Of a DNA stretch of 64,000 nt, positions 25,933-34,955 are shown piece after piece (the first letter of the stretch is position 1; each line of letters starts with the position of its first letter). Source of the DNA: Paenibacillus paridis (GTDB lineage Bacteria; Bacillota; Bacilli; Paenibacillales; Paenibacillaceae); assembly GCF_006345825.1 (NCBI RefSeq), contig NZ_VCIX01000083.1, positions 62,001-126,000 of the forward strand. The letters run 5' to 3'. Position numbers and translations under genes: made by a program. The notes below the pieces were generated by a model that saw nothing but the letters and a program-made list of their open reading frames with translations, was not told where the DNA came from and ran no database searches.

Positions 25933-26217
25933 TTAAAGATATTGCAGTATGGCTTGAAACACACCATCCGCATCTGCATTAATGCTCCCAAGCGTAGTTA
26001 CTGACTCAATTGTTATAGAAATCGGAGAATCGTTAGGTACATTTTTAGTTACATCTTCGGATGCGTTTTTAAGTAAATCTTTGGGCACATCATCGATCAT
26101 ATCCTTAGGCATAGCCTTGAGTGCATCCTTAGGCATAGCCTTGAGTACATCCTTAGGTACTTCTCTAATTACAGCTTCCAAGTGGAGTTGGCATGCACTT
26201 CTCTTAAAAAAACTCAA
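25933..26217 (-). CDS. Doubtful small ORF with octapeptide repeats
   Basis: A 94-codon open frame from a TTG with no ribosome binding site. It encodes about six imperfect octapeptides of the form PKDxLKAM (about residues 21-68), which reflect a 24-bp tandem DNA repeat at about 26015-26165. The opposite strand is also open across the repeat (SLGIALSA units), so openness alone proves nothing. It may be a decayed or spurious gene. It starts 45 bases past the thiO terminator. I cannot assign a function. Confidence 0.25.
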   Translation of the reverse strand: MSFFKRSACQLHLEAVIREVPKDVLKAMPKDALKAMPKDMIDDVPKDLLKNASEDVTKNVPNDSPISITIESVTTLGSINADADGVFQAILQYL

Positions 26218-26261
26218 GTGGTCTCAAAGGCCGCCCATTGGCTATCCAAGCAAAATTAACG

Positions 26262-26290
26262 AGAAAAGACCCTCATCACTAGATGAGGGC
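26262..26290 (-). terminator. Terminator of the thiamin operon
   Basis: An eight-bp stem CCCTCATC/GATGAGGG with a four-base loop is followed on the minus strand by TCTTTTCTC. It lies about 40 bases after the thiO stop and ends the ten-gene operon. Confidence 0.8.
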
Positions 26291-26326
26291 ATAAACGGAT
26301 CGATTATAAGAGCTACCTATTTGAGA

Positions 26327-27442
26327 CTAGCCGAAGCGACTCGGTGAAAAAGCTTGATGAAAGGCCGCATGCAGCTTGCTTGCAATATAATCAGCCGCCA
26401 GCAGCGCAGTCACCGGACTAAGCAAAATACCGTTACGGTAATGTCCCACGGCAAGCACTACCCTGCTCGTTTCCGGTACTGGTCCGATTAGGGGGTAGCC
26501 GTCCTGCGTCGCTGGTCGAAGGCCTGCCCAGCTGTGAAACGGCGTTTGGTCCTGCAGAAAAGGAAACAGCTGCTTGTTCCAGTTTTGGAGGCGGGTAATG
26601 CCCTTCTCGGTAACTGCTGTGTCGTAACCCGCTACGTCCTCTGAAGCGCCGCAGACCAGCGTGCCGTTTGCTTTGCCAACCAAGTAGCCTTGATTGCAGA
26701 AGACCATATGCGAAACCGGCTGAGCATCTACCTCGTAAGCACAAATCTGCCCGCGAATCGGATAAACGGGAATGTTCATCTGAAAGGTATCCGATAGCTG
26801 CTGAGCCCATGCACCGGAGCATACGAGCAACTGGTCTCCCTCGAAGAAGCGCCCATCCGCAGCACGAACAACCGCTTCGCTCTTCCATTCCACAATTTCA
26901 AGCTGTTCCAGCTCCTCATAAATGTGCACACCGAGTCTTCGGCATGCTGCCTCAAGCGCACGCACATAGTGGGGAGCATAGATATGGCTCTCTTCGGGCG
27001 TATACAACGCAGCTCTTGCATCGCCTGTCAGCATCGGCTCCATTCGGTGCAGTGCGGCACCTTCCACGATAGAACCGGAAGAACCGTATTCCCGCTGCCA
27101 TAACAGCCTGCCTTCCAGCGCCAGCAGGTCGGCATCATGATATGCCACGTATAAGCTGCCCGACTCCGTATATTCAAACGACTGGCCGGAAATCTCCCGG
27201 ACTGTCCTCTGCCACTCCGGGTAAAGCTGCAAGCTCTCCAAACAAAGCTGAAAGAAAGCATCGGGGCCCTCTACATTCTCCGAGTAGGGAGCCAGCATGC
27301 CCGCAGCCGCTCCTGAGGCTTGCCCGCCGCAGCTCTTTGTCTCCAGCAAGACGGCTTGGTAGCCCCGCCTTTGCAGCTCAAGCGCGCAGGACAATCCGAT
27401 AATGCCTCCGCCCAAAACGATAATTTGTTCCTTCATTGACAT
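26327..27442 (-). CDS. thiO: Glycine oxidase ThiO
   Basis: 371 residues, a FAD-dependent DAO-family enzyme. The Rossmann motif VLGGGIIGLSCALELQRRG lies at about 9-27, and GLRPATQDGYPLIGPVPE near 305-322 binds the FAD and substrate side. It oxidises glycine to dehydroglycine (iminoacetate), the donor for thiazole formation by ThiG. It is the last gene of the operon, 21 bases after thiG. A start at ATG 27442 or two codons later is possible (GGGAG upstream). Confidence 0.93.
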   Translation of the reverse strand: MSMKEQIIVLGGGIIGLSCALELQRRGYQAVLLETKSCGGQASGAAAGMLAPYSENVEGPDAFFQLCLESLQLYPEWQRTVREISGQSFEYTESGSLYVAYHDADLLALEGRLLWQREYGSSGSIVEGAALHRMEPMLTGDARAALYTPEESHIYAPHYVRALEAACRRLGVHIYEELEQLEIVEWKSEAVVRAADGRFFEGDQLLVCSGAWAQQLSDTFQMNIPVYPIRGQICAYEVDAQPVSHMVFCNQGYLVGKANGTLVCGASEDVAGYDTAVTEKGITRLQNWNKQLFPFLQDQTPFHSWAGLRPATQDGYPLIGPVPETSRVVLAVGHYRNGILLSPVTALLAADYIASKLHAAFHQAFSPSRFG

Positions 27443-27463
27443 CCCATCGCTCCCGTAAATCGG

Positions 27464-28243
27464 TTATTTCAATTTAAAAGCTTCAAGCCCGCTGCTTGCC
27501 GAGGCATACTTTTTCTTCCCAATCCGACCTGCCAAATAGGATAGACGCCCAGCTTCGATGGCAAGGCTCATCGCTTTCGCCATCCGCACCGGGTCCTTCG
27601 CCTTCGCTACAGGCGTGTTCATCAGGACTCCGCTCACCCCAAGCTCCATCGCCTGCGCGACATCGCTCGCCGAACCAAGTCCGGCATCCACGATAATAGG
27701 AACGTTAGCCTCCTCAACGATTAAACCGATGTTATAAGGATTCAGGATGCCTAGGCCCGTACCGATTGGCGACGCGCCGGGCATGACCGCCGCAGCGCCC
27801 GCTTCCTCCAGCCGCTTGCAGATGACTGGATCATCCGAAGTATAGGGAAGCACCGTAAAGCCTTCCTTCACTAATAGTTCAGTTGCCTTCAGCGTTTCAA
27901 TTGGATCGGGCAGCAATGTGCGCTCGTTGACGCTAATCTCAACTTTAATCCAGTCACTGAGACCGGAAGCCCGCGCCAGCCGTGCAATCCGGACGGCTTC
28001 TTCCGCTGTTCGGGCGCCTGAAGTATTCGGAAGATAAACATAATTCTCTCCTTCCAAATGCTGAAGAATGGAATCATCCTCCGTCGCAGCTAAGTTGATT
28101 CGTCTAATTGCAAAAGTAAGCACCTCGGCACCAGACGCCTTGATTGCTTCCTTCTGCACATAGGGATTAGGAAATAGTCCGGTGCCAATAAAAAAACGGG
28201 AGGTCAGCGTGCGACCGCCAATGACCAAAGCATCTGTCTGCAT
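27464..28243 (-). CDS. thiG: Thiazole synthase ThiG
   Basis: 259 residues, a TIM-barrel enzyme that joins 1-deoxyxylulose-5-phosphate, dehydroglycine and sulfur from ThiS-thiocarboxylate. The family start [17 protein letters not shown] and the strands [29 protein letters not shown] and [18 protein letters not shown] are clear; the Schiff-base Lys lies in DWIKVEIS. The start ATG at 28243 is only four bases past the thiS stop, and its ribosome binding site is formed by the last glycine codons of thiS. Confidence 0.96.
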   Translation of the reverse strand: MQTDALVIGGRTLTSRFFIGTGLFPNPYVQKEAIKASGAEVLTFAIRRINLAATEDDSILQHLEGENYVYLPNTSGARTAEEAVRIARLARASGLSDWIKVEISVNERTLLPDPIETLKATELLVKEGFTVLPYTSDDPVICKRLEEAGAAAVMPGASPIGTGLGILNPYNIGLIVEEANVPIIVDAGLGSASDVAQAMELGVSGVLMNTPVAKAKDPVRMAKAMSLAIEAGRLSYLAGRIGKKKYASASSGLEAFKLK

Positions 28244-28247
28244 CCGT

Positions 28248-28448
28248 TCAGCCTCCTCCTACGAAATGAACCAATTCAATCTTCATGCCCGAATATACGG
28301 GCGTATCCGCCCACTGCTCCGCGGTCAGCACGTTGCCATCCGCCTCCGCAACGACCGGCTTCCCAGACAGTCCCAGCTTCTCGATCACGTCATAAACCGT
28401 GCGAACCTGCTCCAATTGCTGATTTTCCCCATTAATTACAAGGTCCAT
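28248..28448 (-). CDS. thiS: Sulfur carrier protein ThiS
   Basis: 66 residues with the beta-grasp fold of the ubiquitin-like sulfur carriers and the C-terminus VHFVGGG; the terminal glycine is adenylated by ThiF and then thiocarboxylated. It lies seven bases after thiE and directly before thiG, matching its partner enzymes. The GGAGGAGGC encoding the glycines also serves as the Shine-Dalgarno of thiG. Confidence 0.95.
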   Translation of the reverse strand: MDLVINGENQQLEQVRTVYDVIEKLGLSGKPVVAEADGNVLTAEQWADTPVYSGMKIELVHFVGGG

Positions 28449-28455
28449 ATGCTCA

Positions 28456-29076
28456 CTACCCTCTCTCCAGCTTCCGAATAAAGGCCTCGCAGGTGCCTTT
28501 CACATCCGCGCTGCCTACAATTTCGCTAACCGCGCAAATCCGGGTTGCTCCCGCTTGAATAACCTCATCCACGTTATGGAGCTTAATGCCGCCAATCGCC
28601 ACGAACGGAATATTCACTTCCTGCACGACCTCGCGCACGTATGCAATCGTGACAGGATCAACGACATCAACCTTAGTCGCTGTCGGATAAATGGGACCCA
28701 CCCCGATATAGTCGGCTCCCTGCTCCTGCGCAAGAAGCGCTTCCTCGATGGCATGGGTTGAGATGCCAATGATTTTAGTGCCGACGAGCTTTCTCGCTTC
28801 AAGGAGAGGCACATCGCCTTGACCCAAATGAATCCCGTCCGCATCCACTTCCATTGCGATATCGATATAGTCATTAACGATAAAGGTTACGCCATATTTC
28901 CGGGTCAGCTCTCTAAGCGCCCTTGCCTTCTCCAATATCGCTGCTTTGTCGCCTGACTTGTCGCGCAGCTGAATAATATCAACTCCGCCGAGAATCGCTT
29001 CCTCCATAACCTCTACCAAGCCGCGGCCGGGATGGAATTGCTCGCCGGTAATGGCGTACAATCTGAAATCCTTCAT
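28456..29076 (-). CDS. thiE: Thiamin-phosphate synthase ThiE
   Basis: 206 residues, a TIM barrel that couples HMP-pyrophosphate with thiazole phosphate. Markers are LYAITGEQFHPG (start), IIQLRDKSGDKAA (pyrophosphate-binding Arg and Lys), FIVNDYIDIA, ADGIHLGQGD and YIGVGPIYPTATK. The ATG follows GGAGGAG. It lies 20 bases after thiF. Confidence 0.96.
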   Translation of the reverse strand: MKDFRLYAITGEQFHPGRGLVEVMEEAILGGVDIIQLRDKSGDKAAILEKARALRELTRKYGVTFIVNDYIDIAMEVDADGIHLGQGDVPLLEARKLVGTKIIGISTHAIEEALLAQEQGADYIGVGPIYPTATKVDVVDPVTIAYVREVVQEVNIPFVAIGGIKLHNVDEVIQAGATRICAVSEIVGSADVKGTCEAFIRKLERG

Positions 29077-29096
29077 CGGTTCCTCACTCCTCCGTA

Positions 29097-30110
29097 TTAA
29101 AGCCCGATATAGCGGGCGTATAAGGTTTTTGCGCGTACAAAATCATCCGTGCCTTGCACAAGCACCCGCCCATCGGCAAACAATACGAGCCGTTCGCCCT
29201 CCGGTAGCTCGGCCTTCAGCAGGAACGGATTCAGGCTTACTTTTACCGCTGCCTGCGCAAGCCGATCCCGCCACAAAACCAGATCCAGCGAACCGATGCC
29301 CGCCATTTGAATGGTCTCCCGTCCGCACAAGGACAAAACCGTGTTTTCCGCGTCCGGCTCCAGAGCTGGGTATTCCTTCAACTGGCAGCAGGGACAGTTC
29401 TTATCCGGCTCGCCCAGCTTCATCTCGAAATATTGATTTTGCCAGATATCAAACGTAACGAGGCTTTTTCTTCTTTTTTTCTCGTCTCCGACCAAATATT
29501 TCATGGCTTCAACGGCTTGATAGGAAGCGACCATATCAACGATAGGTGCAATCACTCCAATCATATCGCAGGTTTGGCCGCCGGAATCGCCTGTTTTGAT
29601 AAAGCAGCGCAGGCAAGGCGTCTGCCCTGGGACGAAGATCGCGCTCATTCCCCGCGAACTGACCGCCCCTCCGTACGTAAACGGGATACCGAACTTAAAG
29701 CATGCGTCATTGAGCAGAAAACGGGTCTGGAAGTTGTCTGTCCCGTCCAGTACCAGGTCCATGCCCTCTAGCAAAGCCTCAATATTAAGGGCGGTTACAT
29801 CGGCAACAATCGCTTCTACTCGAATGGAAGAATTGATTTTCTTCAGCTTCTTCTCCGCTGCCACCACCTTCGGGTACACTTGCTCCACGTCATCCTCGTC
29901 AAACAGCATTTGCCTTTGCAAATTACTTTTCTCCACGTAATCGCGATCCACAAGCCTCACATGCCCAACTCCTGCGCGAACCATATGGTTCGCCAGCACC
30001 GTTCCAAGTGCCCCCATGCCTACGATGCAGACCGCGCTATCCATCAGCTTTCGCTGCCCAGCCTCGCCAATCGGCGCAAAAAGCATTTGTCTTGAATACC
30101 GTTCCTCCAC
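29097..30110 (-). CDS. thiF: ThiF/MoeB-type adenylyltransferase
   Basis: 337 residues from the GTG at 30110 (AGGAGC about nine bases upstream); the longer frame from 30185 would overlap thiY and lacks a good ribosome binding site. The start EERYSRQMLFAPIG and the nucleotide site GMGALGTVLANHMVRAG with DRDYVEKSNLQRQ are E1-like. The zinc pairs are CLRC and CPCC. An extra C-terminal domain of about 75 residues follows. It adenylates the ThiS C-terminus. Its place before thiE and thiS fits the sulfur-carrier role. Confidence 0.93.
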   Translation of the reverse strand: MEERYSRQMLFAPIGEAGQRKLMDSAVCIVGMGALGTVLANHMVRAGVGHVRLVDRDYVEKSNLQRQMLFDEDDVEQVYPKVVAAEKKLKKINSSIRVEAIVADVTALNIEALLEGMDLVLDGTDNFQTRFLLNDACFKFGIPFTYGGAVSSRGMSAIFVPGQTPCLRCFIKTGDSGGQTCDMIGVIAPIVDMVASYQAVEAMKYLVGDEKKRRKSLVTFDIWQNQYFEMKLGEPDKNCPCCQLKEYPALEPDAENTVLSLCGRETIQMAGIGSLDLVLWRDRLAQAAVKVSLNPFLLKAELPEGERLVLFADGRVLVQGTDDFVRAKTLYARYIGL

Positions 30111-30165
30111 TTCACCAGCTCCTTCCCGCACAACCTTGATGCACAATACTTCTATTTGTATTCCA

Positions 30166-31176
30166 TTATAGATTACGGAAAGCATCCTCTGCCTTAAGCT
30201 CTTTCTTTAATTGCCCATGCTTGTTCAGCCAGTCGATAACCGCGTTCCAGGACTCCTCCGTTTGCGAGCCAAACGGCTCTGAGCCCGCATCCATGAGCGG
30301 CAGCAAAATATCCAAGCTTTGCTTCTCGATCTCAGCATCCAGCGGAAAATTCTCATTTTGCGAGTCAAGCAGATTTTGCAAGGATTGCTCCGGATGGTCT
30401 ACCGTGTATTGCTGGCCTTTGGCAGCCGCTTCGATAAATTTCTTGAACGCCGCGCTTTTGCTCTCTAGGCCTGCTTCGCTTGCTGTAAGCACAAGCTCGT
30501 AATAATCGGGAACGCCATACGCAGAAGGATCAAATGCGGCGAGCTTCATGCCCTCTTTCTCCAGCAGCGGCTTCTCATGGTTGACATAACCGCCAATAAT
30601 CGCATCGACCTTACTCGTTGTCATCGCCGGAATAAGGTCCCAGCCGATATCGACATAATTCAGCTTAGCCGGATCGCCGCCATCCGATTCCACCATCGTG
30701 TTTACAATCAACTGATCGAGCGGAATCGACGGATATCCGATTTTTTTGCCAATGAGATCTTTCGGGCTTTGAATGGCTGCTGAATCCAGTGCAAACAATC
30801 GGTTAAGCGGATGCCGCACGATCGCCGCCACAGAAACAATTGGAATGTCCTCGGCACGGGAGATCGCAACCTGCATCTGGTAGCTGAGCGCCAGATCCGC
30901 TTTGCCTGTAGCCACTAATTTTAGCGCGTCATTCGTATCGGCCGGCGTTTGGAGCTTGACCTTAAGGCCCGCTTCTTTAAAATACCCCTGCTCCTCCGCC
31001 GCATAAAGGAAGGAATGCACCGCATTCGGATACCAGTCGAGCAGTACGGTAAGCTCCGTTTCGGCTTCCGCCGCCGCTTTCTCTTCATTATCGGAGCCGC
31101 ATGCAGCAAGCGTAGTCAGGACAAGTGCAAAAACAATTGTAAATCCAAAATGTCTTTTCCATTTATTTAAGCTCAT
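30166..31176 (-). CDS. thiY: Pyrimidine (FAMP/HMP)-binding lipoprotein ThiY
   Basis: 336 residues. The lipoprotein signal FGFTIVFALVLTTLAAC puts the lipobox Cys at about 26. An NMT1/ThiY-type domain follows, with LLDWYPNAVHSFLYAAEEQGYFKEAG and the QMQVAISRAEDIPI region. It captures formylaminopyrimidine or a related thiamin precursor outside the cell for ThiX and ThiZ. It lies 28 bases after thiX and within the TPP-riboswitch operon, which supports the substrate call. Confidence 0.92.
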   Translation of the reverse strand: MSLNKWKRHFGFTIVFALVLTTLAACGSDNEEKAAAEAETELTVLLDWYPNAVHSFLYAAEEQGYFKEAGLKVKLQTPADTNDALKLVATGKADLALSYQMQVAISRAEDIPIVSVAAIVRHPLNRLFALDSAAIQSPKDLIGKKIGYPSIPLDQLIVNTMVESDGGDPAKLNYVDIGWDLIPAMTTSKVDAIIGGYVNHEKPLLEKEGMKLAAFDPSAYGVPDYYELVLTASEAGLESKSAAFKKFIEAAAKGQQYTVDHPEQSLQNLLDSQNENFPLDAEIEKQSLDILLPLMDAGSEPFGSQTEESWNAVIDWLNKHGQLKKELKAEDAFRNL

Positions 31177-31204
31177 TGATTGGTTATTCCTCTCTTATTT
31201 GCAA

Positions 31205-31957
31205 TTAAGATTGGCGCCGCGACAAGCTGGCCTTCTCCAGCCACTGGGCGGTCAGAAACAATAAAATCCCCATTGCCGATAGAAGCAGCACGCCTGAAAA
31301 TACAGCGTCGCCCCGCAGCAAACTAGATGCCCGCTTCGTATACATCCCAAGGCCAGCCTCGCCGCCCAACCATTCTCCGAGCGTTGCGCCGCCTACGCTG
31401 ATCGTTGCGGCCATCTTCAGTCCAGTGAAAAAGCCGGGCAGCGCCGACGGCAGCTTCCACTTGAAGAACAGGTCGCGCCGACGGGCTCCCATCGACCGCA
31501 TGACCTCACCTATACCGGTATCGGCCGAGCGAAAGCCATCCGCCGTGTTGACCGCAATAGGAAAAAAAGTGAATAAAATAACGACAGCCACCTTGCTCCA
31601 TATCTCATAGCCGAACCACATGACCATGATCGGTGATAAAGCGATGATCGGAATGGTTTGGGAGGCGACAATGAGCGGATACAGTGTTTTCTTAGCTAAG
31701 CTTGAGCTTTCGATGCAAATCGCCGCAAGCGTTCCAAAAACGATCGATATGGCTAGCCCGAGCAGCGACTCTCCCAATGTAACTGCAAAGTGTTTGCCAA
31801 GCAGCTCACGATTGTCCCAAATCGAAACCAGTACGTCCGACAGCTTCGGAATAATGTAATGCGGAATCGCCAGCATTCTCGTTGCGGCCTCCCATAGGAG
31901 CGCCAGCAGCAAAACAAAGATTAGGATGGGCAGGCTAGACCGTAACCGTCGTTTCAT
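31205..31957 (-). CDS. thiX: Pyrimidine ABC transporter permease ThiX
   Basis: 250 residues, a SsuC/TauC-like permease with about six membrane spans. The EAA loop is VMRSMGARRRDLFFKWKLPSALPG (about 155-178), and GGATLGEWLGG follows. The start overlaps the thiZ stop by four bases, so it is coupled to the ATPase. It forms the pore for the precursor bound by ThiY. Confidence 0.93.
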   Translation of the reverse strand: MKRRLRSSLPILIFVLLLALLWEAATRMLAIPHYIIPKLSDVLVSIWDNRELLGKHFAVTLGESLLGLAISIVFGTLAAICIESSSLAKKTLYPLIVASQTIPIIALSPIMVMWFGYEIWSKVAVVILFTFFPIAVNTADGFRSADTGIGEVMRSMGARRRDLFFKWKLPSALPGFFTGLKMAATISVGGATLGEWLGGEAGLGMYTKRASSLLRGDAVFSGVLLLSAMGILLFLTAQWLEKASLSRRQS

Positions 31958-32778
31958 TGGCCTGTTTCCCCCATTCCGCCCGTTCCTCTGCCAAGAAGCT
32001 CAAGCGTCTGTCTTTTCAGCGCGGCAAAAGAATCTTCCAGCACCGTATGGTAGGTTCGCGGCCTTGGCAGCGAAATCACGAGCTCCTTAAGCGAAGAGAC
32101 CGGCGATTCCGTCGCGATGAGCACCCGATCCGACAGCAGCAGCGCCTCATCGATATCATGGGTAATAAACAAGATCGTTTTACGGTGCTGCTCCCATAGC
32201 TGAAGCAACCATTCCTGCATGCTGATCCGCGTCATCGCATCTAATGCGCTGAACGGCTCATCCAGCAGCAGCAGGTTACCGCCTCCAAGCATCGAGCGCA
32301 GGAAGGATACGCGCTGGCGCATGCCGCCCGACAGCTCATGCGGACGCTTCCCCTCCATTCCTGCGAGCCCAAAGGCTGGCAGCAGCTCCAGCACGCGCTG
32401 CCTCGCTTCGCGTTTTCGAACCCCAGCCAGCTCAAGGCCAAGAGCTGCATTATCGAGCACGCTTCGCCACGGCATTAGGCTGTCCCGTTGCGGCATATAA
32501 CCCATGCGCCCAGCGCTTGAGCTTGTGCCAAGCATTTCTCCCTCTGTCGAGCCTAGGCTCACGCTCCCTGCTTGCGGGCTAAGCAGCCCTGCCAGCAGCC
32601 GAAACAGCGTTGTTTTGCCCATGCCGCTTGGTGCAAGGAAAGATACGAATTCTCCTTCGCGTATATCGAAGCCTAACCCTTTGAACAGCGGAGCGCCTTC
32701 TTCAAAGGCGTAGGTAAGCCCCTCTACTGACAAGGCCAATGAACGATCGGTCGCTGCAAGCGGCAGCATGTCGCTCAA
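31954..32778 (-). CDS. thiZ: Pyrimidine ABC transporter ATPase ThiZ
   Basis: The best start is the TTG at 32778, whose TTGA overlaps the tenA stop, with AGGAG eight bases upstream (274 residues); an ATG at 32769 is also possible. Walker A is APSGMGKTTL, the signature ELSGGMRQRV and Walker B LLLLDEPFSALD; the H-loop is ITHDIDEA. It powers uptake by ThiX and ThiY. The C-terminus is Gly-rich and short. Confidence 0.93.
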   Translation of the reverse strand: MSDMLPLAATDRSLALSVEGLTYAFEEGAPLFKGLGFDIREGEFVSFLAPSGMGKTTLFRLLAGLLSPQAGSVSLGSTEGEMLGTSSSAGRMGYMPQRDSLMPWRSVLDNAALGLELAGVRKREARQRVLELLPAFGLAGMEGKRPHELSGGMRQRVSFLRSMLGGGNLLLLDEPFSALDAMTRISMQEWLLQLWEQHRKTILFITHDIDEALLLSDRVLIATESPVSSLKELVISLPRPRTYHTVLEDSFAALKRQTLELLGRGTGGMGETGQ

Positions 32779-33461
32779 ACCGGCCACTCCTCTTGCCGAT
32801 TCGCCATGTCCCAAAACATATATTCGAATTTGGACGTAACGACGAACAGCTCTTCGAGACGGGCGAGCTCCCGTTCAGGCAAATCCTCGGCCAGCCTGTC
32901 CATCAGTCCGATCGTCCACTCCGTAAGCTCTCCAAATTCCTCCGAGCTGTACATCAGAATCCATTCGCGATAAAGCGGATGGTCCAGCGCACCCGGGTGC
33001 GTCGCAAACGTTGTCCCGATCTCGCGGTAGCTCCACATGCACGGAAGCAAGGCTGCGACCACCTCCGCAAGCGAGCCCTGCCCGGCATCCAGCATATACT
33101 TCGTGTAGGCTATCGTTGTCGGTGCAGGAACGGTAGCCTCCAGCTCATCTCTTGCGATGCCGAAGCGCTCGGCATACTGGCGATGAAGCTCCATCTCTAC
33201 GTTGAGCGTCGAATGCAGCAGCTCGGCGAACTTTCCCATCGTCTCCAAATCGCGGGCCTTGATGCTCCCTAAAGCGAACATTTTGGCATAATCGATCAAA
33301 TAAACATAATCCTGCTTCATATAATAAATGAACCGTTCCAGTTCTAGCGTCCCATCTCTTAAGCCTGTCAGGAACGGGTGGGCATGGCATTTCTGCCATA
33401 CCGGCTGAACCGACTGGTAGAGCCTCTCACTAAAGCTTCCAACTGCCGTATCTACTCCCAT
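32775..33461 (-). CDS. tenA: Aminopyrimidine aminohydrolase TenA
   Basis: 228 residues, an all-helical TenA/thiaminase II enzyme. FIYYMKQDYVYLIDYAKMFA carries the pyrimidine-binding region, LLPCMWSYREIG the active-site Cys, and YSSEEFGELTEWTI the catalytic Glu. It hydrolyses 4-amino-5-aminomethyl-2-methylpyrimidine to HMP, the step after YlmB. It lies three bases after ylmB and overlaps thiZ. Confidence 0.95.
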   Translation of the reverse strand: MGVDTAVGSFSERLYQSVQPVWQKCHAHPFLTGLRDGTLELERFIYYMKQDYVYLIDYAKMFALGSIKARDLETMGKFAELLHSTLNVEMELHRQYAERFGIARDELEATVPAPTTIAYTKYMLDAGQGSLAEVVAALLPCMWSYREIGTTFATHPGALDHPLYREWILMYSSEEFGELTEWTIGLMDRLAEDLPERELARLEELFVVTSKFEYMFWDMANRQEEWPV

Positions 33462-33464
33462 TTG

Positions 33465-34763
33465 CTAGCACCTCTCGCTTTCCGATTTTGGTTGATTGCA
33501 CCAATCCGCGATAAAGGCAATCATTACCTTGACGTAATGGATGAGCTCGCGAAGCTCGATGCTTTCATCCACCGCATGTGCATGGCGAAGCTCTCCTGGA
33601 CCGTAAATAACAGTCGGTATGCCAGCTCTTCCCAGCCATCCCGCATCCGTGACGCTCGGGCTCATCCCTACTATAGGCGCTGTACCAAGCTGCTTGGCAT
33701 GGGCAGCAGCAAGCGTCTTCAGCCCTTCCCCTTCTTCATCCAGCGTGAGCGACGGGAATATCTCGCCCCGTTCCTCCAGCATGGACCTTCCGCCCCAGCG
33801 AAAAGTTGGGGGATGGTCACGCAGCCATGGATCGGCTTCGGCTACCTTGAGCAGATGGCTCTCGATTTCAGCAGCCACCGATTCATAATCCTCGTCAGGG
33901 TAAAAATGAACCGTGATCCATAACGCGCATTGATCGGCAATAAATGCCGCATGCCGGCCGCCTTCAATGACCGCCGGATTGATCGTGTTCGAGCCTGCCG
34001 GAAAGCCTGGATAGGACTTCGTAACCGCCCAGTGCCGCTCAAGCTCCTGCAGCCCATCGATCAGCTTAACCATTTTTTCAATGGCGCTTGCTCCCCGGAT
34101 GCCGCCACCGGCATGAATCATCCGCGAACGCAAGCCGTCATGGTACGTAACCGGACTCTTCACGGTAACCCACCCGGTGATCACGCCGCCTTGCCCTTGA
34201 ATGGCAAGATGGCTTGTGTCAGCAACAATGGCAAAGTCGGCGCTGCAGCCCCTTTCCGTACAGGCTCTCGTTCCCGCCTCGCCGGCTTCCTCGCCAATGA
34301 CCGATTGGAACAGCAGGTCGCCCTTCAGCTCGGCGCCGCCCTCGTTCAGCAGCCTGATTGCAAACAGCAAGGCCGCCAATCCGCCTTTCATGTCTGCGGT
34401 TCCCCGCCCGTACACTCTCCCTGCCTCAAGGGTCAACTGGAACGGATCATACAGCCACTCGGCATCACTGCCAACCTCCGCTACATCCATGTGGCCGTTA
34501 AGCAGCAGGCTCCGGTAAGCTTCCCGCTGCGTTCCCCGTTTAATCCCTGTAACATTCGGGTCGCCGGGATATACCTCCCATAGCTCTGTCTCAAATCCGC
34601 AAGCGTCTAGCTGCTCTCGAGCGAATCGCTGCGCCTCTTGCGTGTTGCGCGCCGGAGGGCTTACGGTCGGATAAGCGACCAGCTGCGACAGCAGGGCAAA
34701 CAGCTCCTCCTGCCGGTCTTCAACCTGCTGCTGAAGCCTTTCAATTAACGCTTCCTGCATCAT
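33465..34763 (-). CDS. ylmB: Formylaminopyrimidine deformylase YlmB (M20 family)
   Basis: 432 residues from the ATG at 34763 with GGAGG eight bases upstream. It is an M20 metallopeptidase fold with the zinc motifs NGHMDV, GRGTADMKGG and GEEAGEAG. The stretches VSPPARNT and EVYPGDPNVTG are those of YlmB-type deformylases rather than DapE or ArgE. It removes the formyl group from N-formyl-aminomethylpyrimidine, producing the TenA substrate. It is the first gene behind the TPP riboswitch, which is strong contextual support. Confidence 0.92.
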   Translation of the reverse strand: MMQEALIERLQQQVEDRQEELFALLSQLVAYPTVSPPARNTQEAQRFAREQLDACGFETELWEVYPGDPNVTGIKRGTQREAYRSLLLNGHMDVAEVGSDAEWLYDPFQLTLEAGRVYGRGTADMKGGLAALLFAIRLLNEGGAELKGDLLFQSVIGEEAGEAGTRACTERGCSADFAIVADTSHLAIQGQGGVITGWVTVKSPVTYHDGLRSRMIHAGGGIRGASAIEKMVKLIDGLQELERHWAVTKSYPGFPAGSNTINPAVIEGGRHAAFIADQCALWITVHFYPDEDYESVAAEIESHLLKVAEADPWLRDHPPTFRWGGRSMLEERGEIFPSLTLDEEGEGLKTLAAAHAKQLGTAPIVGMSPSVTDAGWLGRAGIPTVIYGPGELRHAHAVDESIELRELIHYVKVMIAFIADWCNQPKSESERC

Positions 34764-34805
34764 TTCTGTTTCCTCCCATTCACGGAAAACAGGTGCGGGC
34801 AATAG

Positions 34806-34836
34806 AAAAAAACCATTCGAGAATACACGAATGGTT
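34806..34836 (-). terminator. Riboswitch-controlled terminator
   Basis: On the minus strand, AACCATTCG pairs with CGAATGGTT across a short loop and is followed by a run of seven T. It lies between the TPP aptamer and the ylmB start, so it is the expression platform. Confidence 0.9.
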
Positions 34837-34842
34837 ACGATT

Positions 34843-34945
34843 CGATACGTTCTCTACGCCAGCATTACCTGGTTCAGATTAACGGTCAGGGACAAAAGGG
34901 CCCCTATCTCAGCCGGACTAGATCCAGCACCCGTACTCCATATGA
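34843..34945 (-). ncRNA. TPP riboswitch (THI element)
   Basis: The minus strand carries the conserved blocks in order: GGGTGCT, GGCTGAGAT, then TGAACCAGGTAATGCTGGCG followed by TAGAGAA. These are the hallmark J/P segments of the thiamin pyrophosphate aptamer. It lies directly upstream of a rho-independent terminator and the ten-gene thiamin operon, so high TPP should cause premature termination. Confidence 0.97.
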
Positions 34946-34955
34946 AGTTAAAACA

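Noticed and set aside
33930-34583. 217-codon plus-strand open frame
   Set aside because: Antisense to ylmB, whose M20 metal motifs are complete.
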